Source: VGEM01 sp033764265
Lineage (GTDB): Bacteria > Pseudomonadota > Alphaproteobacteria > Rhodospirillales > Rhodospirillaceae
Assembly: GCA_033764265.1 (NCBI GenBank)
Contig: JANRJB010000009.1
Location: 1-13,370 of the forward strand
Reading direction: 5' to 3'
DNA length: 13,370 nt
Position numbers and translations under genes: made by a program. Below, in pieces: positions 6,744 to 12,825 of this stretch. The notes beneath the pieces are model-generated. The model was not told the DNA's origin, searched no databases, and saw only the letters and a program-made list of their open reading frames with translations. Numbering within the stretch: position 1 is the first letter of the stretch; each line of letters opens with the position of its first letter.

Positions 6744-8147
6744 ATGATCAAGTTGATGCCGCTCCTGCTGTTGGTTTCGTTCGCCGCAGCCGCCGAAACA
6801 GAAGTGCCTCCGGCCGCGCGCACCGCCGTCGAGCTGACCATCTACGAGCAGGATCTGGCGCTGGTGAAAGATCGCCGCAGCCTGACCCTGCCGGCTGACT
6901 CGGCCGAACTGGCGTTCACCGGCGTCAGCAGCCAGATGCAGGCCGAAACCGCCTTGTTGCGCGTGCTGACGGGCGAGGCGCTGAGTGTCGCCGAGCAGAC
7001 CTTCGACTTCGACGTGATCTCGCCCGACAAACTGTTGCGGCGCAGCGTCGGCGGCGAGGTCACGGTGGTGTCCACCAATCCCGCCACCGGCCGCGACACG
7101 GTGGAGCGCGCCCGCGTCATCAGCGTCGATAACGGCCTGGTGCTGGAGATCGCCGGCAAGATCCACACCGAAGCGCCGGGGCGCATCGTGTTCGACGCGC
7201 TGCCCGACGACCTGCGCACCTCGCCGACTCTGGTGGTGGCCGCCACCGGCAAGGCGGGCGCACAGTCCCAGGTCGAGCTGAGCTATCTGACGGGCGGGCT
7301 GTCGTGGCGGGCCGACTACGTGGCCGATTACGACGCCGACGCCAGGCGCCTCGATCTGACCGCCTGGGCCACGGTCATGAACACCGCCGGCGTGGACTTT
7401 GATGGCGCGAAGCTCAAGCTGGTCTCGGGCCAGGTCAATCGCGCCTCGGCCCCGCGCGAGCCGAAGGTGATGATGCGCGCCATGGAAATGGCCGCCGCCG
7501 CGCCCATGGCCGACGGCGTCGCGGCCGAGGCCGTCGGTTCGTTCCACCTCTACGACTTCGCGCCGGCCGTGGACCTGGCCGCCAACCAGACCAAGCAACT
7601 GGCGCTGATGGAGGCCTCGGGCATCGCGGTGACGCAGGAGTACGTGGTCCGCGGCCAGCCGAACTTCTACTTCGGCCAGATGCAGGGCGCGCCCCAGCCG
7701 GCCAACGCCGAGACGGTGATCGCCTTCGCCAACGACGCGGCGGCCAAGCTGGGCCTGCCTTTGCCCGCGGGCGTGGCGCGGGTCTACGGCGCCGACGCGG
7801 CGGGGGCCGACCAGTTCCTGGGCGAGGACCGGATCGGCCATATCCCCGAGGGTGGCGAGGTGCGCATCACGCTGGGCCGCGATTTCGACATCACCGCCGA
7901 GCGCCAACAGATGAGCTTCGTGCGCGCGGCGGAAAATCTGGCCCTGTCGGTGTGGCGCATCGCGCTGCGCAACGCCAAGGACAAGGCGGTCACCGTGCGG
8001 GTGGTGGAGCCGCTGCAAGGCGATTGGGAAATCCTGAAGGAAACCGCGGCCCACACCAAGACCAATGCCAATACCGCTGAGTGGTTGATATCCGTGCCGG
8101 CCAAGGGCGAAGCGGTGCTGGAATACAACGTCCGCAGCCGGTTCTAG
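6744..8147 (+). CDS. Exported DUF4139 domain protein
   Basis: A 467-residue protein with a Sec-type signal peptide (MIKLMPLLLLVSFAAAA, likely cut near residue 17). An N-terminal region (about 27-165), with LTIYEQDLALVKDRR and an SLTLP strand typical of the family, leads into a C-terminal DUF4139 domain (about 170-467) marked by YLTGGLSWRADYVA (181-194). The domain is mostly predicted beta strands and ends in EYNVRSRF. Function is not established; members are predicted periplasmic or surface beta-rich proteins. Its TAG stop codon lies inside the left arm of a dyad repeat (8144-8216). No enzymatic motif is seen. Confidence 0.85.
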   Translation: MIKLMPLLLLVSFAAAAETEVPPAARTAVELTIYEQDLALVKDRRSLTLPADSAELAFTGVSSQMQAETALLRVLTGEALSVAEQTFDFDVISPDKLLRRSVGGEVTVVSTNPATGRDTVERARVISVDNGLVLEIAGKIHTEAPGRIVFDALPDDLRTSPTLVVAATGKAGAQSQVELSYLTGGLSWRADYVADYDADARRLDLTAWATVMNTAGVDFDGAKLKLVSGQVNRASAPREPKVMMRAMEMAAAAPMADGVAAEAVGSFHLYDFAPAVDLAANQTKQLALMEASGIAVTQEYVVRGQPNFYFGQMQGAPQPANAETVIAFANDAAAKLGLPLPAGVARVYGADAAGADQFLGEDRIGHIPEGGEVRITLGRDFDITAERQQMSFVRAAENLALSVWRIALRNAKDKAVTVRVVEPLQGDWEILKETAAHTKTNANTAEWLISVPAKGEAVLEYNVRSRF

Positions 8148-8216
8148 TGGTCCGATCCCAACATTCGCATCCCGGCTCATGGCGCAATCTTGCGAATGTC
8201 AAATCCGCTCCACTAG
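8144..8216. repeat. 73-bp dyad repeat overlapping the DUF4139 stop codon
   Basis: Two symmetric 26-bp arms (8144-8169 and 8191-8216) enclose a 21-bp centre. Each arm consists of CTAGTGG at the outer end and ACATTCGCA at the inner end, separated by exactly 10 bases that are only partly complementary. The outer 7 bp and inner 9 bp match perfectly. Equal spacing on both sides suggests an inserted palindromic element rather than chance. No T-tract follows, though it could still help end the DUF4139 transcript. Confidence 0.8.
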
Positions 8217-8230
8217 GCCGGTCGCGCCGC

Positions 8231-8234
8231 GGAG
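8231..8234 (+). promoter_or_regulatory. Ribosome binding site supporting a GTG start
   Basis: GGAG lies 6 nt before the GTG at 8241 and supports that start for the small membrane protein; no ATG lies nearby in frame. Confidence 0.55.
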
Positions 8235-8240
8235 CGCCGT

Positions 8241-8651
8241 GTGACCGACATCTTCCCCTGGCTGGCCGCGCCGGCATTCACCTTGATCGGGCTTTCGCAG
8301 ATCTACGTCTGGCCGCGCTGGCTGGCGTACTACGCCGTGCTGGCCGCGCGCGGGTCGTCGGCGATCAGGGTGCATGGCCTGGCGGTCGGCGCGCTCGGCG
8401 CTGCGGTCGTGGTGGTTCACAACGTCTGGTCCGGACCGGCCACGGTGCTCACGCTGGCCGGTTGGCTGATGCTGGCCGAGGGCGCCCTGTGCCTGGCCGC
8501 GCCGCGCCTGGGCCTGACGGCCATGGTCGCGAGCGACGGCACCATGCGCCGGCGCACCGTGATCGCCACCGGCGCGCTGTCGCTGGTGGTGGCGGGCGTG
8601 CTGTGGGCGCACCTCCTGCCGCCGCTATTCGCCGGCCCCGCCGCCGGTTGA
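8241..8651 (+). CDS. Small integral membrane protein, unknown function
   Basis: A 136-residue hydrophobic protein with about four membrane segments (near 8-36, 44-61, 66-88 and 107-128). The most distinctive stretch is VVVHNVWSGPATVLTLAGWLMLAEGALCLAAP (about 57-88 in outline), which recalls short uncharacterised proteobacterial membrane proteins with an H-N-x-W motif followed by a G-W-L helix. I do not recognise a named family with confidence. It starts with GTG and lies between the DUF4139 gene and def with 50 bp to def, so it may be cotranscribed with def. Codon use matches its neighbours and no frame damage is seen. Confidence 0.75.
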   Translation: MTDIFPWLAAPAFTLIGLSQIYVWPRWLAYYAVLAARGSSAIRVHGLAVGALGAAVVVVHNVWSGPATVLTLAGWLMLAEGALCLAAPRLGLTAMVASDGTMRRRTVIATGALSLVVAGVLWAHLLPPLFAGPAAG

Positions 8652-8702
8652 CCTTTTTCGACCCACGGCCTATCTCAGGCGCGAAGTCGATCCCGAGGGC
8701 GT

Positions 8703-9236
8703 ATGGCCAAGCTCGATATCATCGTCGCGCCCGATCCGCGGCTGAAGCGGAAAAGCGAGCCTGTCGGCACGGTCGACGCCGCCACCGCCCGGCTGATGGC
8801 CGACATGCTGGACACCATGTACGAGGCGCCGGGCATCGGGCTGGCCGCGCCGCAGGTCGGCGTCGCCAAGCGCATCATCGTCGTCGATCCGGCGCGCGAG
8901 GGCGAACCGCGCAAACCCCTGAAGATGGCCGACCCGGACATCGTCTGGGCCTCGCCCGAAACCAAGGAGCACGAGGAAGGCTGCCTGTCGCTGCCCGAGG
9001 AATACGAGATGGTGACGCGGCCTGACCGGATTCGGGTGCGCTACACCGACGAGACCAATACCCGCCGCGAGATCGAGGCCGAGGGCCTCTTGTCGGTGGT
9101 CATCCAGCACGAGATGGATCATCTGGAGGGCACGCTGTTCGTCGACCACATCTCGCGCCTGAAGCGCGACATGATCCTGCGCCGGCTGACCAAGATCAAA
9201 AAAGCTCACAAGCGCCACGCGCTGGAGCCGGCGTGA
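8703..9236 (+). CDS. def: Peptide deformylase
   Basis: Removes the formyl group from the N-terminal formylmethionine of new proteins, a metal-dependent step in the cytoplasm. All three family motifs are present in the 177-residue product: GIGLAAPQ (44-51), EGCLS (92-96) and HEMDH (136-140). C94, H136 and H140 are the expected metal ligands and E137 the catalytic acid. LPEEY after motif 2 and the length fit the bacterial type 1 enzymes. It belongs functionally with fmt downstream, but 329 bp of repeat-rich DNA separate the two, where such pairs are usually close. Confidence 0.97.
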   Translation: MAKLDIIVAPDPRLKRKSEPVGTVDAATARLMADMLDTMYEAPGIGLAAPQVGVAKRIIVVDPAREGEPRKPLKMADPDIVWASPETKEHEEGCLSLPEEYEMVTRPDRIRVRYTDETNTRREIEAEGLLSVVIQHEMDHLEGTLFVDHISRLKRDMILRRLTKIKKAHKRHALEPA

Positions 9237-9260
9237 CGCGGTGCGAATGATCCCGAAAAC

Positions 9261-9327
9261 AAACCGCCCTCACCCGCACGCTCCGCTCGCACCCTCTCCC
9301 CGTGGGAGAGGGCGGGGGTGAGGGTTT
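9261..9327. repeat. GC-rich palindromic repeat, copy A (after def)
   Basis: The inner stem CCCTCTCCC (9292-9300) and GGGAGAGGG (9304-9312) is a perfect 9 bp with a CGT loop. The outer arms are CCCTCACCC (9267-9275) and GGGTGAGGG (9316-9324), flanked by AAACC and TTT. The left arm holds the directional GCACGCTCCGCTCGCA stretch. It starts 24 bp after the def stop and could act as a transcript-end hairpin, but only TTTGTT follows. Confidence 0.85.
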
Positions 9328-9389
9328 GTTGATCCGGTCAAGGGACGTGCTTAACACCTCACGGTCGCGCAATAGACCAAGCTGTCGTC

Positions 9390-9436
9390 CATGCGCGTGA
9401 TCTTCATGGGCACGCCGGAGTTCGCGGTCGCGGCGC
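9390..9436 (+). repeat. Direct repeat copy 1: duplicated start of fmt
   Basis: This 47-bp segment is identical to 9565-9611, where the real fmt begins. It covers one base before the ATG, 15 codons (MRVIFMGTPEFAVAA) and one base beyond. Just upstream both copies also share AAGCTG (9379-9384 and 9556-9561), at a spacing that differs by 2 bp. The perfect identity implies recent origin or a shared repair event. Confidence 0.95.
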
Positions 9437-9507
9437 GCCCCCCCCCGGCCCCACCTCACCCCAACCCTCTCCCCAGGGGAGAGGGTGCGAGCGGAGCGAG
9501 CGGGTGA
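9391..9507 (+). pseudogene. Orphan fmt 5' fragment fused to palindromic repeat B (38-codon frame)
   Basis: The ATG of the duplicated fmt start opens a frame of 38 codons. The first 15 are identical to Fmt. The remainder reads through the C tract into repeat B, giving a Pro-rich stretch and then PHPNPLPRGEGASGASG before TGA at 9505-9507. Peptides like PHPNPLPRGEGA are commonly seen where such palindromes are translated in proteobacterial genomes. It lacks nearly all of the enzyme, so it is a fragment and not a second fmt. If translated it would be an upstream frame ending 58 bp before the true start. No Shine-Dalgarno precedes it. Confidence 0.8.
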
Positions 9508-9516
9508 GGGTGAGTT
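9450..9516. repeat. GC-rich palindromic repeat, copy B (inverted relative to A and C)
   Basis: The inner stem CCCTCTCCCC (9465-9474) and GGGGAGAGGG (9476-9485) is a perfect 10 bp around a single A, so a slightly opened loop is expected. Outer CTCACC (9455-9460) can pair with GGTGAG (9503-9508 or 9509-9514). The directional part, TGCGAGCGGAGCGAGCGGGTGAGGG, follows the stem here and precedes it in A, so the two copies form an inverted pair about 120 bp apart. Confidence 0.85.
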
Positions 9517-9564
9517 CATGTTCGGTTGGGTCTGGTGCGAGCTTTTTGAACGTCGAAGCTGACT

Positions 9565-9611
9565 CATGCGCGTGATCTTCATGGGCACGCCGGAGTTCGC
9601 GGTCGCGGCGC
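9565..9611 (+). repeat. Direct repeat copy 2: genuine fmt start
   Basis: This is identical over 47 bp to 9390-9436, at a 175-bp offset. Here the frame continues into the full fmt gene, so this is the functional copy and the upstream one is the duplicate. Confidence 0.95.
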
Positions 9612-10498
9612 TCACGCGCCTGGCCGAACGTCACGACATTGCTGCGGTCTATACCCAGCCGCCGCGCCCGGCCGGTCGCGGCCAGGCCGCGCGCAAAAGC
9701 CCCGTGCACCAACTTGCCGATGCGCGCGGCTGGCCGGTGCGCACGCCGGCGTCGCTCAAGTCCGACGATGAACAGGCTGTCTTCGCCGCGCTGAACGCCG
9801 ACATTGCCGTGGTCGCGGCTTACGGGCTGATCCTGCCGCGCGGCGTACTGGACGCGCCTCGGCTGGGCTGCGTCAACATCCATGCCTCGCTGTTGCCGCG
9901 CTGGCGTGGGGCAGCGCCGATCCAGCGCGCCATCATGGCCGGCGACACCGAAACCGGCGTGACGATCATGCAGATGGAGGCGGGCCTCGATACCGGGCCC
10001 ATGCTGTTGGCGCGCGCGGTGCCGATCACCGACGCCACCACCGCCGGCGAGTTGCACGACACGCTGGCCGCGCTCGGCGCCGAGCTGATCGTCGCGGCGC
10101 TCGACGGTCTCGCGACCGGCACCTTGGCCGCGACGGCGCAGCCGGTCGAGGGCGTGACCTATGCGGCCAAGATCGACAAGGCCGAGGCGCACGTGTCGTT
10201 CGACCGGCCGGCGCCCACGGTCGTGCGCCACATCCACGGCCTGTCGCCGTTTCCCGGCGCCTGGGTCGAAGCCCCGATGGGAACCGCGGCCGAGCGGTTG
10301 AAAGTGTTGCGTGCGGAACGTGCGCCGGCTGGCCCGACCGGCCGGGCCCCCGGCGAACTGCTCGATGACCGCTTCACGGTTGCCTGCGCCGATGGTGCGG
10401 TGCGCCTGACGCAGGTGCAGCGCGCCGGCAAGGCGGCGGTTGATGCCGCGGCATTCCTGCGCGGCTTTCCTTTGCCCGCCGGGACGCGCCTCGCCTAA
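9566..10498 (+). CDS. fmt: Methionyl-tRNA formyltransferase
   Basis: Formylates the amino group of Met-tRNA(fMet) using 10-formyl-tetrahydrofolate, preparing it for translation initiation. The 310-residue product is complete. The N-terminal Rossmann-like domain begins MRVIFMGTPEFAV. The catalytic set is N104, H106 (in VNIHASLLPRWRG) and D142 (in GLDTGPM), and the C-terminal tRNA-binding domain begins near 205 (HIHGLSPFPGAWVE). The loop QPPRPAGRGQAARKSPV (31-47) is the usual substrate loop. The gene is followed after 27 bp by the GNAT gene. Only a weak ribosome binding site is visible. Its first 15 codons are duplicated 175 bp upstream. Confidence 0.97.
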   Translation: MRVIFMGTPEFAVAALTRLAERHDIAAVYTQPPRPAGRGQAARKSPVHQLADARGWPVRTPASLKSDDEQAVFAALNADIAVVAAYGLILPRGVLDAPRLGCVNIHASLLPRWRGAAPIQRAIMAGDTETGVTIMQMEAGLDTGPMLLARAVPITDATTAGELHDTLAALGAELIVAALDGLATGTLAATAQPVEGVTYAAKIDKAEAHVSFDRPAPTVVRHIHGLSPFPGAWVEAPMGTAAERLKVLRAERAPAGPTGRAPGELLDDRFTVACADGAVRLTQVQRAGKAAVDAAAFLRGFPLPAGTRLA

Positions 10499-10525
10499 AA
10501 TGGCGACGGCAACACATCCAGCCCC

Positions 10526-11128
10526 ATGTTCACACGACGGCGCAAGATCATCTCCCGCGGACAGACGGTCTATCTGTTCGAGCCGTCACCCGCCGGGATC
10601 GACGATTTCCTGGCCATGACCGCCGCCAGCCTGGCGTTCCACCAGCCATGGGTGTTCCCGGCCACCACGCCGCGTCGTTTCCGCGCCTATCTCGACCGCC
10701 TCGAAGGCGGCGGCGCGGTCGGCTACTTCATCGGTCGCGCCGCCGACGATGCCATGGTCGGCGTGGTCAACATCAACGACATCATCATGGGCGGCCTGCG
10801 CACCGGTTCGCTCGGCTACTACGTCGGCGCCGAATTCGCCCGGCGCGGCTACATGCGCGAGGGTCTCTCGCTGGTGCTCGACCAGGCCTTCGATGCGTTG
10901 GAGCTCAACCGGCTCGAGGCCAACGTCCAGCCGGGCAACGCCGCGTCGCTGGGGCTGATCACGCGGCTCGGCTTCCGGAAGGAAGGTTTCTCGCCCAAGT
11001 ATCTCCAGATCGACGGCATCTGGCGTGACCACGAACGCTGGGCGATCCTGGCCACCGAATGGCGCGCGCAGCGGGAGCTGCGGCGGGCGGCGGCGGCCGC
11101 GCCGCTGCGCCGCGGCGTGCTGGCCTGA
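10526..11128 (+). CDS. GNAT family N-acetyltransferase, RimJ/RimL-like
   Basis: A 200-residue acetyltransferase of the GNAT fold, most like the RimJ/RimL group that acetylates protein N-termini or aminoacyl and amine substrates. The acetyl-CoA site is RRGYMREG (106-113) after a GSLGYYVGAEFA strand. The second hallmark is EANVQPGNAASLGLITRLGFRKEG (about 131-154 in outline), with the typical N-x-A-S and L-G-F-x-x-E-G elements. The C-terminal tail is Arg/Ala-rich. It lies 27 bp after fmt and 19 bp before truA, so it is probably cotranscribed. The substrate cannot be read from sequence. Confidence 0.88.
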   Translation: MFTRRRKIISRGQTVYLFEPSPAGIDDFLAMTAASLAFHQPWVFPATTPRRFRAYLDRLEGGGAVGYFIGRAADDAMVGVVNINDIIMGGLRTGSLGYYVGAEFARRGYMREGLSLVLDQAFDALELNRLEANVQPGNAASLGLITRLGFRKEGFSPKYLQIDGIWRDHERWAILATEWRAQRELRRAAAAAPLRRGVLA

Positions 11129-11147
11129 TCGGCGCCGCGACCCGCCC

Positions 11148-11888
11148 ATGCCCCGCTTCAAGCTGACGGTGGAATACGACGGCACGCCGTTCGTCGGCTG
11201 GCAGCGCCAGGATAACGGCCTGTCGGTGCAGGAGGTGCTGGAGACCGCAGCCTCCAAATACTGCCAGGCCGAGATCGCCGTCGCCGGCGCGGGGCGCACC
11301 GACGCCGGCGTGCACGCCCTGGCCCAAGTCTGCCACCTCGACATTCCGCGCGACGACCCGCCCGACAAGGTCGCCGCCGCGCTCAACGCCCTGTCGCGAC
11401 CCCATCCGGTCGCGGTGCTGAAGGCCGAGCCTGTGGCCGAGGATTTTCACGCCCGCTTCTCGGCGGTGGGCCGCGCCTACGAGTATCGTATCGTCTCCCG
11501 GCGCGCGCCGCTGGCGCTCGACGTCAATCGCGCCTGGTGGATCGCCCATCCGCTCGACGCCCAGGCCATGCACGACGCCGCGCAGGTGCTGGTCGGTCGG
11601 CACGATTTCTCCACGTTCCGCGCCGCCGAGTGCCAGGCCGATTCGGCCGTCAAGACGCTCGATGCGCTCAGCGTCACCCGCCGTGGCGAGGAGATCGCGA
11701 TTGCCGCGGCGGCGCGCTCGTTCCTGCATCACCAGGTGCGCAACATCGTCGGCACACTCAAATTGGTGGGCGAAGGCAAGTGGCGCACGCGCGACGTCGA
11801 ACGCGCGCTCGAGGCCAAGGATCGCAGCAGGGGCGGCCAGACCGCGCCGGCCTGCGGGCTGTATCTGACCGGCGTGCGCTATCCCTGA
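11148..11888 (+). CDS. truA: tRNA pseudouridine(38-40) synthase TruA
   Basis: Converts uridines 38-40 of the tRNA anticodon arm to pseudouridine. The 246-residue product starts MPRFKLTVEYDGTPFVGWQRQ, as usual for TruA, so the ATG at 11148 is chosen over an in-frame start at 11025 inside the GNAT gene. The catalytic aspartate is D52 in GRTDAGVHA (49-57). Other conserved pieces are the FHARFSAVGRAYEYRI strand (about 100-115), FSTFRAAEC and FLHHQVRNIVGTL, and the ending GLYLTGVRYP. There is no Shine-Dalgarno, so translational coupling to the GNAT gene 19 bp upstream is likely. It converges on the SDR-like gene, with 19 bp between stop codons. Confidence 0.96.
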   Translation: MPRFKLTVEYDGTPFVGWQRQDNGLSVQEVLETAASKYCQAEIAVAGAGRTDAGVHALAQVCHLDIPRDDPPDKVAAALNALSRPHPVAVLKAEPVAEDFHARFSAVGRAYEYRIVSRRAPLALDVNRAWWIAHPLDAQAMHDAAQVLVGRHDFSTFRAAECQADSAVKTLDALSVTRRGEEIAIAAAARSFLHHQVRNIVGTLKLVGEGKWRTRDVERALEAKDRSRGGQTAPACGLYLTGVRYP

Positions 11889-11907
11889 ACCCCGCCGCGC
11901 CGCTGCC

Positions 11908-12687
11908 TTAGCGCTGGACCGCGGCCCTGGCCGGAAGGTACGCGGGCTTGATCACGTTTCGCCAGCTGTCGAGCACGCGATCGGACAGTTCGACCTCGTC
12001 ATCGACGGCATGGAAGACGACGTTAAGGCAATCGGGGTTGCCCAGGCACTCGCGCGTCAATCGCGCCAGCCCGTCGCGGGTGATTGCACCGACGGCGGTG
12101 CGATCCTTGGACAGTCGCGCGCGGCCCGATTCCTTCACCTCCATCGGCAGCAGCGTCAGGTGGCGGATGATGGTGTAGGGCACGCCGCTGCCGATCAGGA
12201 TCTCCTCGGCCACGGTTTTCGAGGCGATCGCCTGGCGCTGCACGGGGAAGGCCTTTTCCACGTTGATCAGGCTGGCGCTGTCGCCCGCGCCGATCGCGCC
12301 ATGCAGGATCAATTGCCCAACGCCGGTCGCCGCGGCCCACTTGGACACGATAAGCTGGCTCTTCTCATAGAAGTCCTGCGACCCGCTGAAGGCGGCGCTC
12401 GACGCGTCGATCACCGCGCGATACTTGGTCCCCTTGAACACGCGTTCCATGTCGGCGTCCGCCACCATGTCGCCGGTCACGTATGTCACCGCTATTCCTG
12501 CGAGACGCGCCCGGTCCGAGGTCGGCCGCACCAGCACGGAAACGTCCTCTCCGGCGGCCGCCAGAACCTTGACGATCTCCGAGCCAAGTTGCCCGGTCCC
12601 GCCCAATACCAGCACGCCGCCGTCGGCGGCGCGCGCGACGGTGGTCAGTGCGAAAAAGCCAAGGACGATCGCGATCAGTATCCGCAT
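11908..12687 (-). CDS. Predicted exported NAD(P)-binding SDR-like protein (NmrA/atypical SDR type)
   Basis: A 259-residue protein of the extended or atypical short-chain dehydrogenase group. A hydrophobic leader (MRILIAIVLGFFALTTVARA, likely cut near residue 20) precedes a Rossmann motif GGTGQLG (29-35), VLVRP with R54 suggesting NADP preference, TGDM (71-74), and YTIIR (171-175), found in NmrA-like proteins. A canonical Tyr-x-x-x-Lys catalytic pair is not evident, so it may bind a nucleotide without classical dehydrogenase activity. The leader lacks a twin-arginine motif. It stands alone between truA and the SOD gene on the minus strand; no clear ribosome binding site is seen. Confidence 0.8.
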   Translation of the reverse strand: MRILIAIVLGFFALTTVARAADGGVLVLGGTGQLGSEIVKVLAAAGEDVSVLVRPTSDRARLAGIAVTYVTGDMVADADMERVFKGTKYRAVIDASSAAFSGSQDFYEKSQLIVSKWAAATGVGQLILHGAIGAGDSASLINVEKAFPVQRQAIASKTVAEEILIGSGVPYTIIRHLTLLPMEVKESGRARLSKDRTAVGAITRDGLARLTRECLGNPDCLNVVFHAVDDEVELSDRVLDSWRNVIKPAYLPARAAVQR

Positions 12688-12740
12688 GACAAATTGCCCA
12701 CGTGTTGAGAGTGAACCAAGCCGGCCGAGCTTGGATTGTG

Positions 12741-12825
12741 CCGGTCTTGGTCCGCACCTTCAACGTCGGGCCCGCGCCAATCACCCGGCCCGGGTGGGGG
12801 CAATGGTCGGTGCGGTCAAGACCGG
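12741..12825. repeat. Dyad element overlapping the SOD stop codon
   Basis: Arms 12741-12758 and 12809-12825 are inverted repeats (CCGGTCTTGGTCCGCACC against the complement CCGGTCTTGACCGCACC), matching except for a short G-T/A difference. They enclose 50 bp with a central CACCCG-GCC-CGGGTG palindrome (12782-12796). The right arm contains the SOD TGA stop (12816-12818). It lies downstream of SOD and upstream of the SDR-like gene on the minus strand, so it could end the SOD transcript or regulate the next gene. No T-tract is seen. Confidence 0.7.

Larger units (their letters stand above)
9237..9565. other. Repeat-filled def-fmt intergenic region
   Basis: This 329-bp stretch has no normal gene. 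In order it holds palindromic repeat A (9261-9327), 62 bp of unassigned sequence, a 47-bp copy of the fmt start (9390-9436), a nine-C tract (9438-9446), palindromic repeat B in the opposite orientation (9450-9516), and about 50 bp before the true fmt start. No clear promoter or T-tract terminator is visible. TTGGGT (9526-9531) is a possible -35 without a good -10. Confidence 0.8.

Noticed and set aside
6684..8180. A 498-codon open frame on the minus strand across the DUF4139 gene
   Set aside because: It is a high-GC shadow of the plus-strand gene, which has a signal peptide and family motifs; the minus-strand product is His/Arg/Gly-rich with no recognisable domain.
9391..9507. A second functional fmt gene
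   Set aside because: Only 15 codons match Fmt before the frame enters repeat B and stops; no catalytic residues are included.
9261..9516. CRISPR array or phage attachment site in the def-fmt gap
   Set aside because: The repeats are palindromic, unequal and unevenly spaced, without uniform spacers, and no integrase or cas gene is present.
11025..11147. Upstream in-frame start extending truA into the GNAT gene
   Set aside because: TruA proteins begin at MPRFKLTVEYDG; the extension is antisense-like Arg/Ala-rich sequence in another frame of the GNAT gene.
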